Source of the DNA: Thermoproteota archaeon
GTDB taxonomy: Archaea > Thermoproteota > Thermoprotei_A > Sulfolobales > Desulfurococcaceae
DNA length: 7,557 nucleotides
NCBI GenBank assembly: GCA_013154205.1
Contig: JAADCY010000082.1
Coordinates: forward strand, 1-7,557
Reading direction: 5' to 3'
Each line of letters starts with the position of its first letter. The first letter of the stretch is position 1. Positions 1-6,736 of this stretch are shown piece by piece. Position numbers and translations under genes: made by a program. Under the pieces are notes generated by a model, which saw nothing but the letters and a program-made list of their open reading frames with translations, searched no databases and was not told where the DNA came from.

Positions 1-82
1 ACCAATGAGAACACAATCAAAACTATACGACGAACTAATAAGAAGAATAGAAAATGCAACACCTATAACAGGGCAAATATGA
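1..82 (+). CDS. C-terminal end of an upstream gene, unidentified (5' partial)
   Basis: A frame open from the first base runs to a TGA at 80-82 and encodes about 26 residues ending in ...YDELIRRIENATPITGQI. The stop overlaps the ATG of the next gene in the 4-base arrangement ATGA, which is typical of translationally coupled archaeal operons. The fragment is charged and looks like the C-terminal helix of a soluble protein, but I do not recognise the family. An ATG at 5-7 is in frame, so a 25-codon mini-gene is formally possible, but a longer gene starting outside the window is more likely. The close coupling suggests that it is co-expressed with the HD-domain protein that follows. Confidence 0.6.
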   Translation, partial: PMRTQSKLYDELIRRIENATPITGQI

Positions 83-1938
83 GCATTATAACACCATTAG
101 ACGAATTATTTTACGATTTACTATCAGACTATGAATATAAATTCGAGAAAAAGATAGACGTAAGTCTTCAAGCTTTACCTAGTAAGTTCGAATATATAAT
201 ACCGGTATATAGGAGAATAGAGATAGAAAACTCGATAATATACTTACTAATACTTCCATTATTTCAAAGACTTGTTAATATAAAACAACTGGCTCACACA
301 TACACATATCTCTTAGGCGCGACACATTCAAGGTTTGAACATAGTCTTGGTGTTGCTCACTTGATGAAAAAGGTTTTGAAGGTCTTAAAAAAGAAATTGA
401 AGAGTAAGGGTATAGAAATCAGTAGGTTAGGAGAAACTATCGCTGTACTATCAGCGTTGTTACATGATCTTGGACATAGTGGTTGGGGACATGCATTAGA
501 TGGTATTGTAGGCCAAGTGATAGATAGAGGCCTTGAGGTAATTGGCAGAACACTGTTTGCAAAGATAGAGAAATTAGACATTGCAATAACAGTATATCTT
601 TTGCATGAAAACTACCAGCTTCGTTATGCTATATGTAATATTGTGCGAAAGTTTAATGAGAACTTTGATATCAATGAAGTTATAGATCAAATTGCAGCTA
701 TAATCGAGGAAGAATGGTATCCTAGATATACCCACATAAGAAATAATCCTAGCATATTACGCTTCGTTAGATTAATAATGTTAGTACTGGGGGCTCCGCA
801 CGGTATAGACGGAGGGCTAAATATTGATAGAGTAGACTGGCTTCAAAGAGACCTCCACCACACAGAAGCTTTATCGCTAATATCCGAGTCTAACGAAATA
901 AAATGCAAAGAATTAGAAAGATGTCTAGAAATTCTCAGAAGAATTACAAATAATGAGGATATGTTAGAAAAGTATATAGATATCTTATTTAACGATGATA
1001 TAATTGTTCGATGGAAAACATCCAATAAGGATATAGAGGTTGATATTAATAAGTGCTTAAACCAAATTAGAAGCATACTATATTCAACTGTCTATGAAGG
1101 TCTTGAGCGTTCATTTATAGATTCGACCTTGATTAGACTTGCTTACTCAGCAATCGAGATTCTATACCGAGTCGGCAATAAGATAGCTAGCCCACCGATA
1201 GTAGCACGTGTTCTGCTTAGTTATCTTCTTCAGCCAGACGATAAATTGAGAGATTATACGCAAAAAATATTATCATTAATGGCGTGGATCTCTCCGGATC
1301 TCTACAATATTCGCGAACCGCTGAAAAGCTTTATAGAGAGAAGTGTAAGATTGTTACCGATACTTGATAACTTGAGTATGATAGTTCACAAATTAAAGTG
1401 TAATCATCTCAGTACGAACAATCCATTTGTATTAAACATAGAGATACCTGGTATTGAAGGTTATATAGCTCTAAGAGCATTATATTGCTCATTTCTTAAA
1501 GATGTTCTCAAAAATGTTAAAGATAAAAAAGATAAAGATGTTCTTAAAAATATGGAAATTGAACATTTCTATCACTCCTTAATATATAATTCTCGTATTA
1601 ATGTTATAGATTCTCTAAGAATTCCAGATATTGAATACCTATTTAATAAGGAATTAGAAAAAGAGAGATCATATAGTAGATACGTCAGGTATGTGTACTT
1701 TCTTCCCAACTACTATGCCTTTAGAAGACTTGACGAAGGGTTTCTTAAAGAGAAGCCGATAACACTTGAAGATCTTAAGAACGTATTTGATAACGTCAAG
1801 GTACCTTTAATGTTTATTTTAATGCAAAGTTCTCCTAAATTACAAGAAAATGATATTAAAAAACTTTCAGATAAGGCAGTTAATTTCTTGAGGACAAATA
1901 TAGAGAATCTTTTACAAGAATATTGTAACCTTTATTAA
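79..1938 (+). CDS. SAMHD1-like HD-domain phosphohydrolase (putative dNTP triphosphohydrolase), 619 aa
   Basis: Predicted cytoplasmic metal-dependent phosphohydrolase of the COG1078/SAMHD1 type, whose known members hydrolyse dNTPs to deoxynucleoside plus triphosphate. Residues 60-95 contain LFQRLVNIKQL and GATHSRFEHSLGV, residues 127-142 LLHDLGHSGWGHALDG, residues 176-177 HE, and residues 248-261 NIDRVDWLQRDLHH. Aligned from memory to human SAMHD1, the metal ligands H167, H206, D207 and D311 correspond to H88, H129, D130 and D250. The nucleotide-contact residues Q149, R164 and D319 correspond to Q70, R85 and D258. One difference is W254 in place of the substrate-stacking Tyr315. The family pattern R-x3-Y-x3-Y is at 331-339. 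The remaining ~270 residues are charged, probably helical and unrecognised, so the protein is longer than usual COG1078 members. The start is fixed by the ATGA overlap with the upstream gene. The 3' end overlaps the convergent pilus gene by 59 bp. The exact substrate is inferred. Confidence 0.9.
   Translation: MSIITPLDELFYDLLSDYEYKFEKKIDVSLQALPSKFEYIIPVYRRIEIENSIIYLLILPLFQRLVNIKQLAHTYTYLLGATHSRFEHSLGVAHLMKKVLKVLKKKLKSKGIEISRLGETIAVLSALLHDLGHSGWGHALDGIVGQVIDRGLEVIGRTLFAKIEKLDIAITVYLLHENYQLRYAICNIVRKFNENFDINEVIDQIAAIIEEEWYPRYTHIRNNPSILRFVRLIMLVLGAPHGIDGGLNIDRVDWLQRDLHHTEALSLISESNEIKCKELERCLEILRRITNNEDMLEKYIDILFNDDIIVRWKTSNKDIEVDINKCLNQIRSILYSTVYEGLERSFIDSTLIRLAYSAIEILYRVGNKIASPPIVARVLLSYLLQPDDKLRDYTQKILSLMAWISPDLYNIREPLKSFIERSVRLLPILDNLSMIVHKLKCNHLSTNNPFVLNIEIPGIEGYIALRALYCSFLKDVLKNVKDKKDKDVLKNMEIEHFYHSLIYNSRINVIDSLRIPDIEYLFNKELEKERSYSRYVRYVYFLPNYYAFRRLDEGFLKEKPITLEDLKNVFDNVKVPLMFILMQSSPKLQENDIKKLSDKAVNFLRTNIENLLQEYCNLY
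1498..1551 (+). repeat. 18-bp imperfect direct repeat within the HD gene
   Basis: Two copies of AAAGATGTTCTYAAAAAT begin at 1498 and 1534, 36 bases apart, with one mismatch (C versus T). They encode KDVLKN twice, at residues 474-479 and 486-491, with a Lys/Asp-rich spacer between. The 36-bp spacing is a whole number of codons, so the frame is kept. This looks like a small in-frame duplication in a surface loop of the C-terminal region. Confidence 0.6.
1842..1863 (-). terminator. Possible T-rich terminator for the pilus platform gene
   Basis: About 17 bases after the minus-strand stop at 1880 the minus strand carries a run of six T followed by a further TTTT. Crenarchaeal termination generally uses U-rich tracts without a stable hairpin. 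The tract lies inside the coding end of the HD gene, so part of its composition is explained by coding. Confidence 0.25.
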
Positions 1939-2923
1939 AATTTATACTGCTTTTATAAGTTTTGTTCATCCAGATATGCAGTATTGTTAGGCTTATTACT
2001 CCTGCTATTGTCTGTAGGTGCATTCCTAGGTGTTCGTTGTCCATTATTTTTTCCCCGGAGAGGAAGCAGTTTACTGCTAATGCTAGTGCAAGTAACTTAT
2101 CTATGCTCATGATTGCTGGTTTTGCAAATGTTAATCCAAGTTCTGTATATTTCATTGTTATTCCTAGTCCAGCTGTTGCCGTAAGCATCCAGTGCATACA
2201 GGTGACGATACCAATCATCAATCCTAGACTTGCAAGACCTATCATTCTTAGGGTAGATCTAAGATTTTGTATTGTTGTTAATACATGATCAGCTAACCTA
2301 TACGTCAACGCTATAGACTCGGCGGTACCGACCTCACGTGCTGATCTGTGAATAGTCTCGAAAATATGGTCAAGAACATTACCTATCTTACCGGGATAAT
2401 ATATTGGGCTACCACTCATTAATGCATTGAAACTATATCTAACACGCATTGGTAAACTATGTAATGTTGCTACATGTAGTAGATAGTTCCTAAACGTGAA
2501 CAATATTGAGAGTATTCCAATTATTAGACAGGCAGTACCTATACTACCGGTAGTGAAGTATGTTACTGCTCCAATAGCTAATGCTAGTAGTAGCATTACA
2601 TAGTCCGTTCTTGGGAACTCTGTTACATTGCTAAGAACTAGTCCACATATCTGGAAGAGGTATATCATGAATATTGAAATTATCTGCATAATATATCCAA
2701 GCTCTATAGCTAGTCCATAACCTATCATCGCACCAATAAGCGGAAGAACTAGACTAATCATACCCAGGTACAGTGTTAGTTGGCAGATAGCTACGAAGAT
2801 ATCTACCTGCTTAGAAGCACGTGAAAGTGATTGCAATATAGCAACCTCTAACCCACGTAGTGACTCTTGTCTAGAAACACCATTCTGCTCATCAAGGTAA
2901 GCTATCGTTAAAGGTTGAAACTC
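1880..2923 (-). CDS. FlaJ/TadC-type pilus assembly platform protein, main part (T2SSF family), 5' end disrupted
   Basis: Multi-pass membrane protein resembling archaeal FlaJ/TadC platform proteins, which anchor the pilus motor ATPase. Numbering from the TTG at 2836 (318 residues): hydrophobic segments at about 11-40, 47-69, 78-113 (probably two) and 198-225. A cytoplasmic helical domain lies at about 114-196. The Gly-containing hydrophobic tail at 247-290 is typical of FlaJ/TadC C-termini. The frame is open and protein-like well upstream of 2836 (FQPLTIAYLDEQNGVSRQ), back to a stop at 2933-2935, but has no ATG or GTG there. The only in-frame canonical start is the TTG, which would cut off part of the first cytoplasmic helix bundle. 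I therefore think coding really reaches about 2923 and is joined to the 72-codon ORF upstream by a one-base frame change. The extent of the N-terminus is uncertain; the family call is moderately firm. Confidence 0.72.
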   Translation of the reverse strand, partial: EFQPLTIAYLDEQNGVSRQESLRGLEVAILQSLSRASKQVDIFVAICQLTLYLGMISLVLPLIGAMIGYGLAIELGYIMQIISIFMIYLFQICGLVLSNVTEFPRTDYVMLLLALAIGAVTYFTTGSIGTACLIIGILSILFTFRNYLLHVATLHSLPMRVRYSFNALMSGSPIYYPGKIGNVLDHIFETIHRSAREVGTAESIALTYRLADHVLTTIQNLRSTLRMIGLASLGLMIGIVTCMHWMLTATAGLGITMKYTELGLTFAKPAIMSIDKLLALALAVNCFLSGEKIMDNEHLGMHLQTIAGVISLTILHIWMNKTYKSSINFNKGYNILVKDSLYLSSRN

Positions 2924-2935
2924 ATTTTCTCCTCA
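2917..2935 (-). other. Frame junction in the pilus platform gene (sequence error, mutation or recoding site)
   Basis: The minus strand here reads TTGAGGAGAAAATGAGTTTC. The 72-codon ORF stops at the TGA (2924-2922), while the membrane frame is open across this spot in a different register. Skipping one base at AAA-T-GAG fuses the two into about 419 residues. Alternatively, the ATG at 2925 could start a second gene, but it meets TAA after five codons; adding one T to the TTT run at 2919-2921 would instead give MSFQPLTIAYLDEQ... in the membrane frame. Either single-base change restores a full product. The sequence alone cannot say which applies. Confidence 0.6.
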
Positions 2936-3140
2936 ACGCCTCACGTAGGGCGGCCCTCCTATCAACAGCAAACATAGCAGCAAGCTTTACCAATATCCTA
3001 CCAAGACCAAGCTTCGATAATCTACTAGCAGCCTCTAGCAGAGCAGCTTCAAAACTCATAACAGTAAAGTACGTAGCGAATAGTAAGTAACTAATGGCAT
3101 AATCCAAGAGCGTTGGTAACCTCGATAATCTAAGCCTCAT
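2922..3140 (-). CDS. N-terminal part of the FlaJ/TadC-type platform protein, 72 aa (split from the downstream frame)
   Basis: A 72-residue ORF with a central helical stretch (LLDYAISYLLFATYF, then SFEAALLEAASRLSKLGLG) and a basic end (RRAALREALRRK). The pattern of an Ala/Leu-rich amphipathic helix, a short-side-chain turn, then a helix ending in an AL-motif resembles the first cytoplasmic T2SSF helix bundle. The downstream frame continues with the remaining helices before the first membrane segment. I therefore read it as the front of the platform protein rather than an independent small gene. It ends in ATGA, which also permits the alternative of a separate coupled cistron. The ATG at 3138-3140 is the first start; a TTG at codon 12 is possible. 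It is divergent from the 728-residue surface protein gene, 37 bp away. Confidence 0.6.
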   Translation of the reverse strand: MRLRLSRLPTLLDYAISYLLFATYFTVMSFEAALLEAASRLSKLGLGRILVKLAAMFAVDRRAALREALRRK

Positions 3141-3152
3141 ACGTAGAACAAG

Positions 3153-3165
3153 GCTTTTTAAAAGC
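3153..3165. promoter_or_regulatory. Near-palindromic TATA element shared by two divergent genes
   Basis: GCTTTTTAAAAGC is palindromic apart from its odd central T. It sits in the middle of the 37-bp gap between the platform protein and the 728-residue protein. It fits the crenarchaeal TATA consensus when read on either strand. Its centre is about 18-19 bases from both start codons, shorter than the usual ~26-27 bases to a leaderless start. It may therefore be an unusual bidirectional promoter, an operator, or one of the start codons may be misplaced. Confidence 0.45.
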
Positions 3166-3177
3166 TCTCATAATATT

Positions 3178-5364
3178 ATGATTAGAGCAATCTTAGAAGA
3201 GTATGCTGGAATAATAGCAATAGCAGTACTAACAGCAGTAGTAGCATACTTAGCAACATACCAAGTAATCACAATACACAACATCTGCATAACAAACCTA
3301 AAATATGTAAAGTTGTTACCCTGGGCATACGCGTACTATAACAATGATAGGATAGTACTGTGGATCACTAACCCAGGATTAATATCATTCACAGTAAAGA
3401 AAGTCATAGCAGACAATGGACTCATATTACTAGATCACCCAGTAGGTCCAGTAGAGCCTAATGATTATATTGTTCTAAGGTTCCCATACGTGAGGATTAG
3501 GAAAGTGATCACAGCCAGAATCTATCGCACAATTCTAAACATAGTGTTTAGAGGAGATAACGATGTTACTGACCACGTCACAGTAGAGGCAGAAACATAC
3601 TACCCTACTAATGGTATGTCCATAAGAACAGTCAAGATACTACACTTAGGAGGATACGTACACTACATACAGAACACGAGCAACATAGTAACACTATACT
3701 TCGAAGACTGTAGCCACTGCGACTTTGATTTCCGCGACCTTATTCTAGCAGTAGAAAACATCGGACAGAGACTAGTACTAGTACAGGAACATGAGAAAGG
3801 AGGATACCCACACTGGCTATATATTAACAATACATTAATCAACTACAAACCACCAGACGCAGAACAGGAAGGCAAAGAATGGACATACAGTCTAAAACTA
3901 GTAGAGACCAGGTACACCACAAGAAAAATAATACTATACAGACCAAAATGGTTAACCATAGTAGCATGCGTCCCCCACGAACACATCTGCAAACAATTCA
4001 CAACACCAATATGGAATGTCACCATCTTAACACAGGTAATTAATGAGACCACGAACATAACAAGCAAAAAACCAACATGGTATGTTCCACACACATACAC
4101 ACCACCAGGATACACAACAATATACATAAGCATAACACCACCAACAACACCAGCATGGATATACGTTAAGGTACAAACTCCAACGAAAATAAACAAAAGC
4201 TATCTACTAGTCACCAAAGTAGCCCAAGTACATAAGTGGACGAAGTATGTGATCTTAGAATCTCACACGTTCCCATACTCGACAAGTCCTCCAGGAGAAT
4301 ACGCAATGATCTATGCCCCGGCTGATATAGTAAGCGGCGCCTTCTGTGGAGTCTCAAGTGAACATAGTTTCTGGATTATGAACGGAACCAGGCTAATACT
4401 AGTGAACCCTAGTCCGAGACTTCTACATTATGCGAGAATATATTTTGTAGAGACTCTACATACACACATCATATTCACTGGAGATCTCACCCTAACAGTG
4501 CCTATTGGCACAAAGGTAACACTGTATACACCGCCACTACTATACGGCTGGAAAGTACTTTCACATAGGATAAAGGTAGGAGATGGATGGACTAACATAA
4601 TAGGAAATTTCTATATACACACCGGCGATTGTGATGTATATCGTCCATCTCCACCCTATGCTCTAACAGATTATGCATTCCTGGGATACCTAGGTCCGTT
4701 AGTAAACGGCCTCGTTAGGAAGAACCATATAACGTTCATAGTAAACAAGAGCGGGTACATACTAGCCGTATACACATTAAATCCAGCCACAACTGACGTA
4801 TACATATATGCTAGACAAATCTCAAAACCAAGCATAGAGGATAATATACCACCAATACCACTCGGCGAGGTCTATTATCTACCTCCACCATATGTAGAAT
4901 TCAAAAGAATAGAATTTCCAATCGATACAGTACACCTAGGCACGGAAGAAACAGTCAAAGCACAAATAGGATCGACAATAATCATAAAAGTAAGAAAAAC
5001 AATAACATACACCTACTGCCACAATTGCCCACAAGGACTCTGCGGCATAGGACCATGCTGGGATATAACCATTAAACTACAAAACAAGACAAACACAATA
5101 AAACTCGATATAAACAACATCACAAAAACATACAAAATCACACTAATATACAACGTCACAAACATAAAACAAGCCACGCCAGGAGCATGCAACATCTGCA
5201 AAGCACCACCACCAGGACCAAAACCAACAAGCTCGCCGCCACCGCCTAAAGTTGTGAAGTATGTTATTGCTAACCCTAAGGCTATTCTTAATGGAGGTTG
5301 CTCAACTTTGGAGAAATGTATAAATGGTGTATGTAGTGTTATAGGAGAAGTTTGTGGAGGATAA
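3178..5364 (+). CDS. Large exported, Cys-rich pilin-like surface protein, 728 aa
   Basis: I do not recognise a named family. The N-terminus has one hydrophobic helix (about residues 10-32, beginning YAGIIAIAVL), like the class III signal region of archaeal pilins, but lacks a basic residue directly before the Ala-Gly. The PibD-type cleavage is therefore uncertain and it may be a plain membrane anchor. Residues 38-110 (AYAYYNNDRIVLWITNPG...) look like the beta-sandwich start of pilin-like ectodomains. The rest is beta-rich, with about ten N-X-S/T sequons and a Pro/Thr-rich stretch near 300-325. Paired cysteines occur at 178/181, 264/271, 614/617/622/627 and 671/674. A Pro-rich linker (676-690) leads to a C-terminal module with Cys 708, 714, 719 and 726. 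This suggests an extracellular, disulfide-stabilised, glycosylated protein. The neighbouring platform gene supports a pilus or surface-structure role by inference. The last 26 bp overlap the convergent peptidase gene. Confidence 0.82.
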   Translation: MIRAILEEYAGIIAIAVLTAVVAYLATYQVITIHNICITNLKYVKLLPWAYAYYNNDRIVLWITNPGLISFTVKKVIADNGLILLDHPVGPVEPNDYIVLRFPYVRIRKVITARIYRTILNIVFRGDNDVTDHVTVEAETYYPTNGMSIRTVKILHLGGYVHYIQNTSNIVTLYFEDCSHCDFDFRDLILAVENIGQRLVLVQEHEKGGYPHWLYINNTLINYKPPDAEQEGKEWTYSLKLVETRYTTRKIILYRPKWLTIVACVPHEHICKQFTTPIWNVTILTQVINETTNITSKKPTWYVPHTYTPPGYTTIYISITPPTTPAWIYVKVQTPTKINKSYLLVTKVAQVHKWTKYVILESHTFPYSTSPPGEYAMIYAPADIVSGAFCGVSSEHSFWIMNGTRLILVNPSPRLLHYARIYFVETLHTHIIFTGDLTLTVPIGTKVTLYTPPLLYGWKVLSHRIKVGDGWTNIIGNFYIHTGDCDVYRPSPPYALTDYAFLGYLGPLVNGLVRKNHITFIVNKSGYILAVYTLNPATTDVYIYARQISKPSIEDNIPPIPLGEVYYLPPPYVEFKRIEFPIDTVHLGTEETVKAQIGSTIIIKVRKTITYTYCHNCPQGLCGIGPCWDITIKLQNKTNTIKLDINNITKTYKITLIYNVTNIKQATPGACNICKAPPPGPKPTSSPPPPKVVKYVIANPKAILNGGCSTLEKCINGVCSVIGEVCGG

Positions 5365-6490
5365 ATAATAGACTCACCCGTAGTATTAATAGACTCCTAT
5401 ACACTCTCTCTAAAAGTCTCTCACTCTTTTTCTGTTTCTCTTTAAACACTAATATTCTCACCTTTATGAGTGAAGAGTGAGAAGCATAAACGGATGAACT
5501 TAATATGAGTATAATAGTGTTCTTACCGTATCTGTATTGTTTAACCATCATTCTCTTGTCTCCTTTCATCATAAGGGAAACTTGTAGGAGATCGCCCACA
5601 GGTGCTGTAATAAACCTGGCGCATTTCAGACAGTTAATATCTATTGTAAGCGTCATATTATGAGTCACATAATATCCGCATTTGATCTCATAATTCAACT
5701 CTGCAATATTATTCATCATCCTGGTAATAGTCTTAGAACCATTTACAAACATTGCTAGCAATGGAAGCGCGCTATACCACCATAATGTAACATTATTCTC
5801 TTTAACTATCTCAATATACTTTCTAATGGATGTATTAATAATGTATAAAGCTTCTAAGCTAAACCTGTAATAACATAAATCACGATCAATATAATCACAT
5901 TCATAAGGAAATTTTAACGAAGAGAGACCAACACAATAAAAATCTATCATAGGCTCATCAAAGTATAATAACCTATTCTCAATAATTTTCTGAATCGTAA
6001 AACCAAGATAAAACTCCGCAAACGCGTTCGCGAAGGATTCATCTATAACTCTAATAACCCTTGAATTATAATAATGGTTAACTGCGTGTGCTAGCTCATG
6101 TGCTAGTACGAAAACTATTGATTTAAAATTCGGAAGGAGCCTATTAAGAATCGCATACCTTCCGCTACTAGGAACTAATTCGATACTATTTAGACATTTA
6201 TCACTAAATATCGCACATCCGCTTCTCTCTCCGTACTTTCCACAATCTGTGTAATATGTTAATGTAATATAGTAGTGCTTTTCGCATGGTGGTAGTATTT
6301 TTAAGTGTAGTTTCTTTGTGTAGAACTCATATATTTTATATGCTTCTTTAGCAATTTTACACTTCAACGTATTGTTCCCAAGACCACATACTACAAAATT
6401 TTTGTAAGTCACACATGCATATATAATACTCATTAATATTAATATGGATAATATCGTTCCTAAAATAAACAACTTTCTCATCTGCATCAT
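5339..6490 (-). CDS. Membrane-anchored, Cys-rich zinc metallopeptidase (gluzincin-like), 383 aa
   Basis: N-terminal basic MMQMRK and a hydrophobic segment (about 7-27) form a signal anchor, which places the rest outside the cell. The zinc motif HELAH is at 131-135, preceded by a hydrophobic strand (SIVFVLA). It is followed 16 residues later by E151 in DESFANAFAEF, which resembles the third-ligand helix of gluzincins (HExxH...E). Predicted ligands are H131, H135 and E151, with E132 as the general base. Outside the membrane segment I count 12 cysteines (including 35, 44, 69, 83, 92, 99 and a CLKC pair), an even number consistent with disulfides in a hot extracellular setting. The C-terminal 20 residues are Leu-rich and basic and could contact the membrane. 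The gene overlaps the upstream 75-codon gene by ATGA, which supports the first ATG, although two more Met codons lie within four residues. The specific peptidase family and substrate are unknown. Confidence 0.82.
   Translation of the reverse strand: MMQMRKLFILGTILSILILMSIIYACVTYKNFVVCGLGNNTLKCKIAKEAYKIYEFYTKKLHLKILPPCEKHYYITLTYYTDCGKYGERSGCAIFSDKCLNSIELVPSSGRYAILNRLLPNFKSIVFVLAHELAHAVNHYYNSRVIRVIDESFANAFAEFYLGFTIQKIIENRLLYFDEPMIDFYCVGLSSLKFPYECDYIDRDLCYYRFSLEALYIINTSIRKYIEIVKENNVTLWWYSALPLLAMFVNGSKTITRMMNNIAELNYEIKCGYYVTHNMTLTIDINCLKCARFITAPVGDLLQVSLMMKGDKRMMVKQYRYGKNTIILILSSSVYASHSSLIKVRILVFKEKQKKSERLLERVYRSLLILRVSLLFILHKLLL
5421..5443 (+). terminator. Possible pyrimidine-rich terminator after the 728-aa gene
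   Basis: About 55-80 bases past the stop at 5364 the + strand contains CTCTTTTTCTGTTTCTCTTT, a T-rich tract without a hairpin, as is usual for crenarchaeal termination. The same bases encode Lys/Glu-rich residues (KEKQKKSE) of the convergent peptidase, so the composition may simply be coding. Confidence 0.25.
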
Positions 6491-6714
6491 AGTTCTACTA
6501 TGTTTATGTATGCTTGTATTGTTTTCTGTTTTGCTTCGTATTTGTAGACTGTTTTTGCTACTTGTATTATTGTTTCTCCTATTATTTTTGCTACTTCTTC
6601 TGTTGTTGTTTTCTTTATCTTATCTGCGTTTATTATGATGTATTTATCTTCTTCTAATGTTATTATTATGATTGGGAAGGTTCTGTCCGGTATATCTATT
6701 ATTGTGACCTGCAT
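6487..6714 (-). CDS. Small protein of unknown function, 75 aa, coupled to the metallopeptidase
   Basis: Family not recognised. The protein begins with beta-strand-like stretches (MQVTIIDI, FPIIIITL, DKYIIINADKI), then a long amphipathic helix (TTEEVAKIIGETIIQVAKTVYKYEAKQKTIQAYI). That is a compact beta-beta-beta-alpha layout with no signal peptide or membrane segment, so probably cytoplasmic. The codons are strongly A-ending. It is supported as a real gene by the ATGA overlap with the peptidase start and by a TATA/BRE element placed 26 bases upstream of its ATG. No ATG, GTG or TTG lies in frame upstream before a stop, so the start is well fixed. It could regulate or assist the peptidase, but nothing in the sequence shows this. 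Confidence 0.72.
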   Translation of the reverse strand: MQVTIIDIPDRTFPIIIITLEEDKYIIINADKIKKTTTEEVAKIIGETIIQVAKTVYKYEAKQKTIQAYINIVEL

Positions 6715-6736
6715 GTGTTTTGTTCTTCTTAGGTTT

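Noticed and set aside
79..900. HD protein as a Cas3-type HD nuclease
   Set aside because: The motif set (RFEHSLG, LLHDLGH, IDRVDWLQRD) matches the SAMHD1/COG1078 family, and no helicase, Cas genes or CRISPR repeats are present.
1962..2288. 108-codon ORF on the + strand
   Set aside because: It lies wholly inside the minus-strand platform gene, whose membrane-protein pattern is convincing; the + strand product has no recognisable features.
2908..2925. Five-codon ORF starting at ATG 2925 (MSFNL)
   Set aside because: Too short to be a gene; more informative as evidence for a lost base in a coupled start of the platform protein.
3843..4196. 117-codon minus-strand ORF with hydrophobic Val/Met-rich product
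   Set aside because: It is antisense to A/C-ending codons of the 728-aa gene, has no promoter and spans a Pro/Thr-rich coding region.
6444..6638. 64-codon + strand ORF with a Leu-rich low-complexity tail
   Set aside because: It is the antisense of the A-rich 75-aa gene and peptidase start; the Leu runs are a by-product of A-rich codons read backwards.
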